Positions 33,833-41,602 of a stretch of DNA of 64,000 bases are shown piece after piece. The translations under genes and the position numbers were made by a program. The notes under the pieces were generated by a model, which saw only the letters and a list, made by a program, of their open reading frames with translations, ran no database searches and was not told where the DNA came from. How positions within the stretch are numbered: position 1 is the stretch's first letter; the number at the start of each line of letters is the position of its first letter. The stretch is taken from positions 62,001-126,000 of the forward strand of contig NZ_JACRST010000005.1 in assembly GCF_014384885.1 (NCBI RefSeq). Reading direction: 5' to 3'. Source of the stretch: Ligaoa zhengdingensis. GTDB taxonomy: Bacteria > Bacillota > Clostridia > Oscillospirales > Ruminococcaceae.

Positions 33833-35209
33833 ATGTCTCCGCATTTTCCCGAAAAAAAGCGATCGCTGCTGATAACATCCCCCGCCCGCGCCATCTGCCT
33901 GAGCTTTTTCGCGGTGATCGCCGCGGGCACCCTGCTGCTGATGCTGCCGGTTTCCTCGCAGGACGGGCGGTTCACCCCGCTGCTGGACGCGCTGTTCACC
34001 GCCACCAGCGCCACCTGCGTGACCGGCCTGGTGGTGTTCGACACCGCAACCAAGTGGTCGCTGTTCGGCCAGTTGGTCATCCTGGCGCTTATCCAGATCG
34101 GCGGGCTGGGCCTGGTCACCATCACCACCTTCTTCAACCTGGCGCTCGGCAAGCGGTTGGGCTTCCGGTCGATCCAGCGCGCGCAGGAGGCGATCAACGT
34201 GGACGGAGCCATGGACATCAACCGCATGATCCGCATCGTCGTCAAGGCGTCGCTGGCGGCGGAAGGGATCGGCGCGCTGCTGCTGCTGACCGTGTTTGTC
34301 CCCAAATATGGGCTGCACGGCGTGTTCATCTCGGTGTTTTTGGCGATTTCGGCGTTCTGCAACGCAGGCTTCGACATCCTGGGCTTTGAGTCGCAGTATA
34401 TCTCGCTCACCAACTATGGCTCTAACCCGGTGGTGATGCTCACCATCACCGCGCTCATCATCGTGGGCGGCCTGGGCTTTGTGGTGTGGAACGACCTGCT
34501 GGAATACCGCAAAAACCGGCGGCTGATGCTGCAAAGCCGGGTGGTGCTGGTCATCACCGGCATTCTCATTGTGGCCGGCACGGCGATGTTTCTTCTCTGC
34601 GAGTGGAACAACCCCGCCACCTTGGGCTCCATGCCGCTGGGGGATAAGCTGTGGGCGTCCTACTTCCAGTCGGTCACCACCCGCACCGCCGGCTTTAACA
34701 CCATCGATATCCCCAACCTCAACCCGATCACCAAGACGCTGTCGATGGTGCTCATGTTCATCGGCGCGGCGCCGGGCTCCACGGGCGGCGGCATCAAGGT
34801 CACCACCATCGCTGTGGTGGCGATGACGGTGATGTCGGTGATCCGCGGCGGCGACGACACCGTCGTGATGCGCCACAAGGTGCCAAAATCCACCGTCTAC
34901 CGCTCGCTCACCATCCTGGTGCTGGGCGGCCTGCTCGTGATTGTGGCGGGCAGTGTGATGTATTTCACCATTCCGGAAAATTCCATCGAGACCGGCATCG
35001 ACGCCATGTTCGAGGCTGTTTCGGCCTTCGCCACCGTGGGCATCTCCTCGGGTGTGACCGCCGTCGCCAACGTGCCGTCCAAGCTGATCCTGATTCTTAC
35101 CATGTTCACCGGCCGCGTGGGGCCGATCTCCTTTGTGTTGTCTCTGGCTGCCAAGGGCACGGGCAACCGCAACCAGGTGATGCCCGACGGCCGCATCATG
35201 GTGGGCTGA
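33833..35209 (+). CDS. TrkH/KtrB-type potassium transporter
   Basis: A 458-residue membrane protein with about ten hydrophobic segments and the repeated pore loops of the TrkH/KtrB family: TSATCVTGLVVFDT, FCNAGFDILGF, SVTTRTAGFNTID and AVSAFATVGISSG. It forms the K+-translocating subunit; it usually works with a cytoplasmic TrkA/KtrA protein, which is not next to it. AAAGGAG precedes the ATG at ten bases. A GTG at 33824 is too close to it. Two strong terminators follow. Confidence 0.9.
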   Translation: MSPHFPEKKRSLLITSPARAICLSFFAVIAAGTLLLMLPVSSQDGRFTPLLDALFTATSATCVTGLVVFDTATKWSLFGQLVILALIQIGGLGLVTITTFFNLALGKRLGFRSIQRAQEAINVDGAMDINRMIRIVVKASLAAEGIGALLLLTVFVPKYGLHGVFISVFLAISAFCNAGFDILGFESQYISLTNYGSNPVVMLTITALIIVGGLGFVVWNDLLEYRKNRRLMLQSRVVLVITGILIVAGTAMFLLCEWNNPATLGSMPLGDKLWASYFQSVTTRTAGFNTIDIPNLNPITKTLSMVLMFIGAAPGSTGGGIKVTTIAVVAMTVMSVIRGGDDTVVMRHKVPKSTVYRSLTILVLGGLLVIVAGSVMYFTIPENSIETGIDAMFEAVSAFATVGISSGVTAVANVPSKLILILTMFTGRVGPISFVLSLAAKGTGNRNQVMPDGRIMVG

Positions 35210-35217
35210 CAATAAAA

Positions 35218-35264
35218 AGAGCGCCCGCTGGCGCCCCCTGAGGCGGGGCGGCGGGCGCTTTTTG
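35218..35264 (+). terminator. Terminator of the K+ transporter gene
   Basis: GCGCCCGC (35221-35228) and GCGGGCGC (35251-35258) pair, followed by five T. Confidence 0.8.
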
Positions 35265-35280
35265 CGCGCAGAGCAAAATA

Positions 35281-35319
35281 AAAGGGTCCGCACAGAGAAG
35301 TGCGGACCCTTTTATTTTT
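35281..35319. terminator. Second, bidirectional terminator
   Basis: AAAGGGTCCGCAC and GTGCGGACCCTTT form a 13-pair stem with T runs on both strands. Confidence 0.75.
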
Positions 35320-35502
35320 GTTTGAGGTGTGTTTTCTTGAGGAGGGTAGAGCTTATACCCAGAAACGCTGCGGCTGCGTTTCTCTTGGGTATGGTTTTAT
35401 TATAACCTTTTCCTAATTTTGTTTGTTACGCCGGTGTAAATAAAGGTTGAATAATCGTTGGAAAAAATTTAAACATTTGCAGAGGTATTTCGTGCAATTC
35501 TA

Positions 35503-35542
35503 AAAACATACGTTTGCGTTTTTTTGCCAAATATGTTATGAT
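35503..35542 (+). promoter_or_regulatory. lexA promoter with SOS box
   Basis: AAAACATACGTTTG (35503-35516) matches the Firmicutes LexA box CGAACRNRYGTTYG in 12 of 14 positions. A -35 TTGCGT (35514-35519) overlaps it, and a -10 TATGAT (35537-35542) follows at 17 bases. LexA would therefore block its own promoter. Confidence 0.75.
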
Positions 35543-35571
35543 AAAAGCAGAAAAATAAGGGAGGCTTGACC

Positions 35572-36153
35572 ATGCTGGATCAGCGGGCGCAGGAGGTACT
35601 CAAATATATTACGGCGCGGATTGGCGAGGGGGTTCCGCCCTCGGTGCGCGAAATCTGCGCCGATCTGGGGATCAAGTCCACCTCGACGGTGCATAAATAT
35701 CTCAAGCAGCTCGAACAGGAGGGCTACATCGAGCGCGACCAGAACCTCAACCGGTCGATCAAGGTGCCCGGCGGACCCACCACCAAGGTGCCGCTGCTGG
35801 GTACCGTCACGGCCGGCCTGCCGATTTTGGCCGTGGAGCAGATCGAGGAGTATATCCCCTACCGCTCGGGTCGCGGCGGCGAAAAGGACCTGTTCGCGCT
35901 GCGCGTGCGGGGTGAAAGTATGCGCGACGCGGGCATCCTCGACGGGGACATCATCGTGTCGCGCAAGACCAGCTCGGCGCAAAACGGCGAGATCGTGGTG
36001 GCGCTTGTGGAGGATGAGGCCACCGTCAAGCGCTTTTTCAAGGAGGACGGCCACTTCCGCCTCCAGCCGGAGAACAGCGCGTTCCAGCCGATCATCGTGG
36101 ATGAGGTGCGCATCCTGGGCCGGGTGGTGTCGGTCATCCGCTATTACGAATAA
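35572..36153 (+). CDS. lexA: LexA repressor
   Basis: A 193-residue SOS repressor. Residues ~1-65 form the winged HTH (SVREICADLGIKSTSTVHKY). The cleavage site Ala-Gly is at residues 81-82 (TVTAGLPI). The catalytic Ser116 is in RGESM and Lys153 in EATVKRFF. It represses DNA-damage genes until RecA filaments trigger its self-cleavage. AGGGAGG lies eight bases before the ATG. The SOS box upstream shows autoregulation. It could also affect the nearby ICE through the SOS response. Confidence 0.96.
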   Translation: MLDQRAQEVLKYITARIGEGVPPSVREICADLGIKSTSTVHKYLKQLEQEGYIERDQNLNRSIKVPGGPTTKVPLLGTVTAGLPILAVEQIEEYIPYRSGRGGEKDLFALRVRGESMRDAGILDGDIIVSRKTSSAQNGEIVVALVEDEATVKRFFKEDGHFRLQPENSAFQPIIVDEVRILGRVVSVIRYYE

Positions 36154-36170
36154 GGCTGCAGGGATACAGA

Positions 36171-36204
36171 GCGCCCGCATCCCCAGGGGGATGCGGGCGC
36201 TTCT
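36171..36204 (+). terminator. lexA terminator
   Basis: GCGCCCGCATCCCC and GGGGATGCGGGCGC form a 14-pair stem; a short T-rich tail (TTCT) follows. Confidence 0.7.
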
Positions 36205-36213
36205 CAGCATATT

Positions 36214-36954
36214 TCAGCCCTCGAGCGAGCCCTCGGGCGCGTCGGGCGGGAGCGCGGCCTTGTTCTGGATGTTGCCGAGGTCGAGGTCGGCTGGGCGCGC
36301 GACCGGCCGGTCCTCGTTGATATGGGAGTAGCGGAACAGGTAGGTGCCGACGTGGTCCCACGCGCCCCGATCGAAGTTGTAGTCGTAGTGCTTGATCTCG
36401 ATGCGGCGGAACATCTTATCCTTATCCACATGGCCGATCAGGGCGTAATAGGTGTTGCGGTCGGTGCTCTGCACCACCGAATGCACCAGGTAGCCCTCTC
36501 CGTCGCGGTAGACCACATCCGAAAGGACCTGGTTGCCGGTAAAAAAGCGCTCGCGGATGCCGATGAAATCGCGCTGCTGCACCCGGTCGTATTTGGTGAA
36601 CCGGTCGATGAACCACTCGTCGTCATACTTATAATAGTAGTTGGTTCCGTCATAATAATCGTAGGCAGGCCAATGCCAGAACACAAACGGATGCCGGTCG
36701 CGGTAGAGCAGCTCGCGCCCGCCGCTTTCGGTCTGGCGGAACTTGATCACCTCGGATTCTGAAGAGCAGAAATCAAACCAGGTGTGAAAGCTGTAGTGCA
36801 CCTTTTGCAGCTCGCCCGAGGTCATGTTGTCGATAAAATCGCTGTACATCTCCAGGCCGTTCAGGCCCTCCACGGGTTCGCGATCCGCGTTTTGGCAGGA
36901 CGAAAAGGCGGCCAAAATGCCGATCAGGAGCAGGATGGAAAGCAGTTGTTTCAT
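36214..36954 (-). CDS. Lipoprotein of unknown function
   Basis: A 246-residue protein with a lipoprotein signal peptide (MKQLLSILLLIGILAAFSSC, lipobox AFSSC with Cys20). The mature part is rich in Tyr, Trp and Asp (HPFVFWHWPAYDYYDG). No domain is recognised. It is divergent from typA and on the opposite strand to lexA. AAAGGAGGC lies before the ATG. It is expected on the outer face of the membrane. Confidence 0.82.
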   Translation of the reverse strand: MKQLLSILLLIGILAAFSSCQNADREPVEGLNGLEMYSDFIDNMTSGELQKVHYSFHTWFDFCSSESEVIKFRQTESGGRELLYRDRHPFVFWHWPAYDYYDGTNYYYKYDDEWFIDRFTKYDRVQQRDFIGIRERFFTGNQVLSDVVYRDGEGYLVHSVVQSTDRNTYYALIGHVDKDKMFRRIEIKHYDYNFDRGAWDHVGTYLFRYSHINEDRPVARPADLDLGNIQNKAALPPDAPEGSLEG

Positions 36955-37098
36955 GGGACCGGCCTCCTTTGAATGGGGATAGCACTATTTTACAACAATT
37001 TCGCACAAAAGTACACAAAAGCGGCAGAAATATCGCGTTTTTGTTTAGGCAAAACAAGATATTTTTCCGGATGACTGGCACTATGCCAAAAAAAGGAC

Positions 37099-37104
37099 TA
37101 TAAT
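37099..37104 (+). promoter_or_regulatory. Candidate -10 box of typA
   Basis: A perfect TATAAT lies about 58 bases before the typA start. No good -35 box is seen at the expected distance. Confidence 0.35.
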
Positions 37105-37161
37105 CATAGGCGGAATCGCTGAAAAGAGCGGGAAAAGTCTGATACAGAGGGGAAATCGAAT

Positions 37162-38982
37162 TTGATCAGAGAAGATTTGCGCAATATTGCCATCATCGCC
37201 CATGTCGACCACGGCAAAACCACCCTGGTGGATGAGATGCTCAAGCAGGGCGGCGTGTTCCGCGACAACCAGGTGGTCGAGGACCGCGTGATGGACAACA
37301 ACGACTTGGAGCGCGAGCGCGGCATCACCATCCTGGCCAAGAACACCGCCGCGCACTACAAGGATGTCAAAATCAACATCATCGACACGCCCGGGCACGC
37401 CGATTTCGGCGGCGAGGTGGAGCGCGTGCTCAAGATGGTCAACGGCGTGCTGCTGCTGGTGGATGCATTCGAGGGCCCCATGCCGCAGACCCGCTTTGTG
37501 CTGCAAAAGGCGCTGGAGCTGGGCCACAAGATCATCGTTGTGGTCAACAAGGTGGACAAGCCGGGCGCGCGCCCTGCCGAGGTGGCCGACGAGGTGCTGG
37601 AGCTGCTGCTCGAGCTGGACGCCAACGACGACCAGCTTGACAGCCCGATGGTCTACTGCTCGGGCCGCGCGGGAACCGCTTCGCTCGACCCGGAAAAGGA
37701 GGGAACCGACCTGGTGCCGCTGTTTGAGACCATCCTCTCGCACATCCCCGCGCCCCAGGGCGACCCGGAGAAGCCGCTGCAAATGCTGGTTTCCTCCATC
37801 GATTACAACGAGTACGTCGGCCGCATCGCGATCGGCCGCATCGAAAACGGCAGCCTGCGCCCCAACCAGGAGGTCACCATCTGCGACTACCACGAGGATA
37901 AGGCCCCCTATAAGAGCAAGATCGTCAACATCTACCAGATCGAGGGCCTCAAGCGTGTGGCGGCTGAGCAGGCCACCGTGGGCGACATCGTCTGCTTCTC
38001 GGGCGTGGAGAACATCACCATCGGCGACACCATCTGCCAGCTCGGCAACGTGGACCCGCTGCCGTTTGTGAAGATCTCCGAGCCCACCGTCGAGATGACC
38101 TTCTCGGTCAATGACAGCCCGTTCGCGGGGCGCGAGGGCAAGTTCGTCACCTCCCGCCAGCTGCGCGACCGCCTGTTCCGCGAGCTGCTCAAGGATGTAT
38201 CCCTGCGGGTGAGCGAGACGGAGAACACCGACAGCTTCCGGGTGTGCGGCCGCGGCGAGATGCACCTGTCCATCCTGATTGAAACCATGCGCCGCGAGGG
38301 CTACGAGTTCCAGGTGAGCACCCCGCGCGTGCTGTATAAAGAGATCGACGGCAAGCTGTACGAGCCCACCGAGGAGCTGGTGATCGACGTGCCCGAGGAG
38401 TCGCTCGGCTCTGTGATGGAGAAGATGGGCGCGCGCAAGGGCGAGCTCACCCACATGCAGCAGGTGGGCAGCCGCTTCAAGGTGGAGTTCATCATCCCCT
38501 CGCGCGGCCTGTTCGGCTACCGCAGCGAGTTCCTCACCGACACCCGTGGCGAGGGCATCATGTCCGCTGTGTTCCACGATTACCAGCCGTTCAAGGGGGA
38601 CATCCCCCGGCGGCAGACCGGCTCGCTCATCGCGTTCGAGACCGGCGAGGCGGTCACCTACGGCCTGTACAACGCGCAGGAGCGCGGCACCCTGTTCATC
38701 ACCGCAGGCACCCCCGTGTACGAGGGCATGATCGTCGGCTCTAACCCCAAGGGGGACGACATGGCGGTCAACGTCTGCAAGACCAAGCATCTCACCAACA
38801 CCCGCGCCTCGGGCAGCGACGACGCGCTGCGCCTGGTGCCGCCCCGCGTGCTCAGCCTCGAGGACAGCCTCGAGTTCATCGGGGATGACGAGCTGGTGGA
38901 GATCACCCCCAAGAACATCCGCCTGCGCAAGAAGATTCTGGATAACAACCAGCGCATGAAGGCGGTCAATAAAAAGAACTGA
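37162..38982 (+). CDS. typA: GTP-binding protein TypA/BipA
   Basis: A 606-residue translational GTPase. G1 is AHVDHGKT (residues ~12-19), G2 lies near RERGITI (~53), G3 is DTPGHAD (~75) and G4 NKVDK (~129). The EF-G-like C-terminal domains and the BipA-specific end (RNAMKxx-like NNQRMKAVNKKN) follow. TypA helps ribosome assembly and translation under stress. It starts at a TTG with AGAGGGG eight bases upstream. A terminator follows. Length and motif order are normal for the family. Confidence 0.96.
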   Translation: MIREDLRNIAIIAHVDHGKTTLVDEMLKQGGVFRDNQVVEDRVMDNNDLERERGITILAKNTAAHYKDVKINIIDTPGHADFGGEVERVLKMVNGVLLLVDAFEGPMPQTRFVLQKALELGHKIIVVVNKVDKPGARPAEVADEVLELLLELDANDDQLDSPMVYCSGRAGTASLDPEKEGTDLVPLFETILSHIPAPQGDPEKPLQMLVSSIDYNEYVGRIAIGRIENGSLRPNQEVTICDYHEDKAPYKSKIVNIYQIEGLKRVAAEQATVGDIVCFSGVENITIGDTICQLGNVDPLPFVKISEPTVEMTFSVNDSPFAGREGKFVTSRQLRDRLFRELLKDVSLRVSETENTDSFRVCGRGEMHLSILIETMRREGYEFQVSTPRVLYKEIDGKLYEPTEELVIDVPEESLGSVMEKMGARKGELTHMQQVGSRFKVEFIIPSRGLFGYRSEFLTDTRGEGIMSAVFHDYQPFKGDIPRRQTGSLIAFETGEAVTYGLYNAQERGTLFITAGTPVYEGMIVGSNPKGDDMAVNVCKTKHLTNTRASGSDDALRLVPPRVLSLEDSLEFIGDDELVEITPKNIRLRKKILDNNQRMKAVNKKN

Positions 38983-39000
38983 CGGCAATCGCAGCGATAC

Positions 39001-39036
39001 GGGGCCGGGCGGAGGATGCCGTCCGGCCCCTTTTTG
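39001..39036 (+). terminator. typA terminator
   Basis: GGGGCCGGGCGG pairs with the GTCCGGCCCC side, followed by TTTTTGTT. Confidence 0.75.
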
Positions 39037-39060
39037 TTATATGAAAGGGAGGGACAATGG

Positions 39061-39522
39061 ATGAAACGCAAGGCCCTGGCCGCCTGCATGGCGGCTGCGC
39101 TGCTGTGCGCCGGCTGTGCGCCGAGGCGGATCACCGATGAAGACATCGTCGGCGCTGGGAATAGCTGGGTTGCGGTCGGTTCGGTGTACAGCAGCCACGA
39201 CGGACTGCTGAAAGGAAGCATGCACAGCTTTTCCGGGGTGATCACCCTGTGGACCTACGACGCGCCGGAGGACGGCGAGGTGGAGGTCACCTACAAGCTG
39301 TCGGTGGAGAACGACAAGGCCATGCTGGTGTTCGTCACCGGGGAAGGGGAGCTCATCACCATCCTCGACAACGACGGCAGCTACCGTCAGAATTCCCCGG
39401 ACACCGTGACGCTGCCCGTAACCCCGGGGAAAAATCGCATCCGGCTGGTGGGCAGTGGCCATGCAAAGCTCGAATATCTGCTCTCGGTGAATCAGGGCGA
39501 GGTTCACTACCCGAACAGTTAG
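39061..39522 (+). CDS. Small lipoprotein
   Basis: A 153-residue protein with a lipoprotein signal (MKRKALAACMAAALLCAGC; lipobox LCAGC, Cys19). The mature part is a strand-rich domain (DGEVEVTYKLSVENDKAMLV, NRIRLVGSGHAKLEYLLSV) that looks like a beta-sandwich. GGGAGGG precedes the ATG at 39061. The role is unknown. It follows typA but has a separate unit because a terminator lies between. Confidence 0.78.
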   Translation: MKRKALAACMAAALLCAGCAPRRITDEDIVGAGNSWVAVGSVYSSHDGLLKGSMHSFSGVITLWTYDAPEDGEVEVTYKLSVENDKAMLVFVTGEGELITILDNDGSYRQNSPDTVTLPVTPGKNRIRLVGSGHAKLEYLLSVNQGEVHYPNS

Positions 39523-39540
39523 AGAAAACGATAAAAGGAC

Positions 39541-39580
39541 GAGGCCCCGGCCCGCGCTCAACGCGCGTGGCCGGGGCCTC
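39541..39580 (-). terminator. Terminator of the candidate RNA
   Basis: GAGGCCCCGGCC and GGCCGGGGCCTC form a 12-pair stem with inner CGCGC pairing. The T-rich tail lies only on the minus strand. Confidence 0.65.
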
Positions 39581-39835
39581 GCTGCATGGGGGAGGCGATT
39601 GGGCTGTGTCTGCGGCGTGTGGGAACAGCACGGGCGCCGCAGAGAAGGCCGCCGCAGCCGTCCCCGCCAAAGGCACCCCCAGTGGCGGGGTGGGAGCTTT
39701 CGAGCCTTCCGTTGCCGGTGCGGCGGGTGATACCCCCCTCCACGCTGGGACGGAGGCCGCGTCTCCAAATTGGAGCTGCGGCGGATTTAGTATAACAATT
39801 CAGGGGCGAAAAGGGGTGAAATAAACAAAACTGAC

Positions 39836-39863
39836 ACAGTTATTGTCATTTTTAACAGTTAAG
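39836..39863 (+). promoter_or_regulatory. Direct repeat before the LytTR regulator
   Basis: ACAGTTATT (39836-39844) and ACAGTTAAG (39855-39863) repeat with a ten-base spacer. They resemble LytTR-domain binding half-sites, although the usual spacer is about 12 bases. Confidence 0.4.
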
Positions 39864-39921
39864 CCCCCCGGCAGGTGTGTTAAAATGAAAAAAGAACAGA
39901 TTGAAAAAGGAGGCAGAACCC

Positions 39922-40638
39922 GTGTATCGAATCGCGATCTGTGACAACAATGAGCTGCATATCTCCCATTTGCAGCAGCTTGTCGAACGCAGTTTGAGCG
40001 GGCATGACTGTGTGATCACCTGCTTTTCGGACGGCAAACGCTTCCTGGATTGGCTAGAGATGAACGGCTGCACCTTTGATATCGTGCTCATGGATATCTC
40101 GATGGGTAAGGTGAGCGGGGTGGAACTGGCGCAGCGGCTGGGGGAACTCTCCCCGGCCTGCCAGATCATCTTTGTAACAGGGTATTTGAGCCTGACGCCC
40201 GAGGCGTATGAGGCCCCGCACCTCTGCCTTGTGGTGAAGGGGGAACTGGAGCGGAGGCTGCCCGCAGCGCTGCACCGCGCGCTGGAGAATCTGGAGCGCC
40301 AGGAAGAGGAGTTCCTGGCGCTGGAGCGCAAGGGGCAAAGCCTGGTGTTGCGGCAGAGCGCGATCCTCTACCTGGAACGGATGCAGCGGATCACCGAAAT
40401 TGTCTGCGAGGACGGCGGACTGGCGTCCACCTACGAGCCACTCGAACAGATTCTGGAGCGGCTGGACCGGTGCTATTTCGTGCAGTGCCACAAGAGCTAC
40501 GCGGTGAACCTGCGCAAGGTTTCGGTCTTCCGCAAAAATGGATTTGTCCTGCAAAACGGCAAGACGGTGCCGATCAGCCGCAAACATCTGGAGGCGGCGC
40601 GCGACGCGTTTACCGCGTTTATCGGTGCGCTGCGCTGA
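39922..40638 (+). CDS. LytTR-family response regulator
   Basis: A 238-residue regulator. Residues ~1-120 form the receiver domain with acidic residues in CDNNE (~8-11), the phosphoacceptor Asp58 in DIVLMDIS and Lys in VVKGE (~107). Residues ~140-238 form the LytTR DNA-binding domain (YFVQCHKSYAVNLRKVSVFR). The GTG at 39922 is chosen because AAAGGAGG lies at good distance. The partner kinase follows 23 bases on. Such AgrA-like regulators control virulence or competence genes. Confidence 0.9.
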   Translation: MYRIAICDNNELHISHLQQLVERSLSGHDCVITCFSDGKRFLDWLEMNGCTFDIVLMDISMGKVSGVELAQRLGELSPACQIIFVTGYLSLTPEAYEAPHLCLVVKGELERRLPAALHRALENLERQEEEFLALERKGQSLVLRQSAILYLERMQRITEIVCEDGGLASTYEPLEQILERLDRCYFVQCHKSYAVNLRKVSVFRKNGFVLQNGKTVPISRKHLEAARDAFTAFIGALR

Positions 40639-40661
40639 GATCCGCAAAGGAGTGGGTTCGC

Positions 40662-41534
40662 ATGTCGTCTTATTTTGCGGCGGCATTTTGCCTGCAATGC
40701 GTGCTCAGTGCAGGCTGGCCCGGATGCCTCCGGGCGGTTTGGGGGACGCGGTTTCCGGGAGCCCTGATTTTTGCGGCGAGGTATCTGGCTTGCCTGCTCG
40801 GCGCCTTGGGCGTCTGCCTGCTGGCGATGGCGCCGGTGTTCCAGATGTTGCGGGAGCTGAAGGCGCAAAACGAACGACTTCAGGAGCTGCAGCGCCTTCA
40901 AGAGGAACACGGCCGGGCGATGGGGGAGCACCAGGAGGCGGTGCGCCGGATGCATCACGAGATCGCCAACCACATCGAGACCATCCAGGCGCTGATCGAG
41001 CTGGGCGGGAACGCCGAGGGCTATGCGGACCGGGTGCTGGAGGAGTACCGCGCGTTCCGCGCGGTGGAGTACTGCGGCCATCCGGTCGTCGACGCGGTGC
41101 TCTACAACAGGGCGCTCCGTGCACAGCAGCAGGACACCGAGCTGGAGCTGGCCCTCGAGCTCAGCGCCGAGCTGCCCTTTGAACCGGTTCATCTGATGAG
41201 CATATTCTCCAACCTGCTGGACAACGCGCTGGAGGCGTGCTCCGCCCTGCCGAGGGGCCGGTGGGTGCGCCTGCGCGCCGCGCTGGAAAAGGGCGGGCTG
41301 TCCCTAATTGTGGAAAATAGCTGCCCGGAGGGTGCGCCCTGCGGCGGGGAAGGGGAAACGACTAAGGCGGACCCCTTTTCCCACGGGATGGGGCTGCGCA
41401 TCGTGCGGGAGACGGTGGCGGAGTACGGCGGCAGCCTGCTGTGCCGGCGGGAGGGCGGCGTGTTCCGCGCGGTGGCGTTCCTTCCCTTGGCAACCGCAGC
41501 CGGGGACGGAAAAGGCACGGATACGGCCACATGA
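40662..41534 (+). CDS. AgrC-like sensor histidine kinase
   Basis: A 290-residue kinase. Only two hydrophobic segments are seen (residues ~4-25 and ~32-60), then a coiled-coil, the phosphoacceptor His in RRMHHEIANH (~98), and the GHKL ATPase domain with the N box NLLDNALEAC (~185) and GMGLRIVRETV (~245). AgrC-type kinases normally have six membrane segments, so the sensor part here is short. AAAGGAG precedes the ATG. It forms a pair with the LytTR regulator. No AgrB- or AgrD-like gene is seen nearby. Confidence 0.87.
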   Translation: MSSYFAAAFCLQCVLSAGWPGCLRAVWGTRFPGALIFAARYLACLLGALGVCLLAMAPVFQMLRELKAQNERLQELQRLQEEHGRAMGEHQEAVRRMHHEIANHIETIQALIELGGNAEGYADRVLEEYRAFRAVEYCGHPVVDAVLYNRALRAQQQDTELELALELSAELPFEPVHLMSIFSNLLDNALEACSALPRGRWVRLRAALEKGGLSLIVENSCPEGAPCGGEGETTKADPFSHGMGLRIVRETVAEYGGSLLCRREGGVFRAVAFLPLATAAGDGKGTDTAT

Positions 41535-41535
41535 C

Positions 41536-41570
41536 AAAAAGCCTGTAAACGCTGGGTTACAGGCTTTTTA
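41536..41570 (+). terminator. Terminator of the two-component operon
   Basis: AAAAAGCCTGTAA and TTACAGGCTTTTT form a 13-pair stem with T runs in both directions. Confidence 0.8.
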
Positions 41571-41602
41571 TGGGAATGGGGCAAAATGACGGATAGCCCG
41601 TG

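Larger units (their letters stand above)
39523..39921 (-). ncRNA. GC-rich gap with candidate minus-strand RNA
   Basis: No convincing gene is seen in this 399-base gap. On the minus strand an extended -10 box TGTTATACT lies at about 39789-39797, and a strong terminator (39541-39580 hairpin, then TCCTTTTATCG) ends about 250 bases later. Between them are stable hairpins such as CACCCC/GGGGTG and CTCCAA/TTGGAG. This is the layout of an independent small RNA. I cannot match it to a known class. Confidence 0.4.

Noticed and set aside
33707..35293. A 528-residue frame opposite the K+ transporter gene
   Set aside because: His/Arg/Gln-rich shadow of a real membrane protein gene.
37081..38988. A 635-residue frame opposite typA
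   Set aside because: typA is certain from its GTPase motifs. The antisense frame has low-complexity His/Leu/Ala content and no ribosome binding site.
39523..39800. A cobalamin riboswitch suggested by GCCACTG on the minus strand
   Set aside because: The other conserved blocks of the cobalamin aptamer are missing and no B12 gene lies downstream on that strand.
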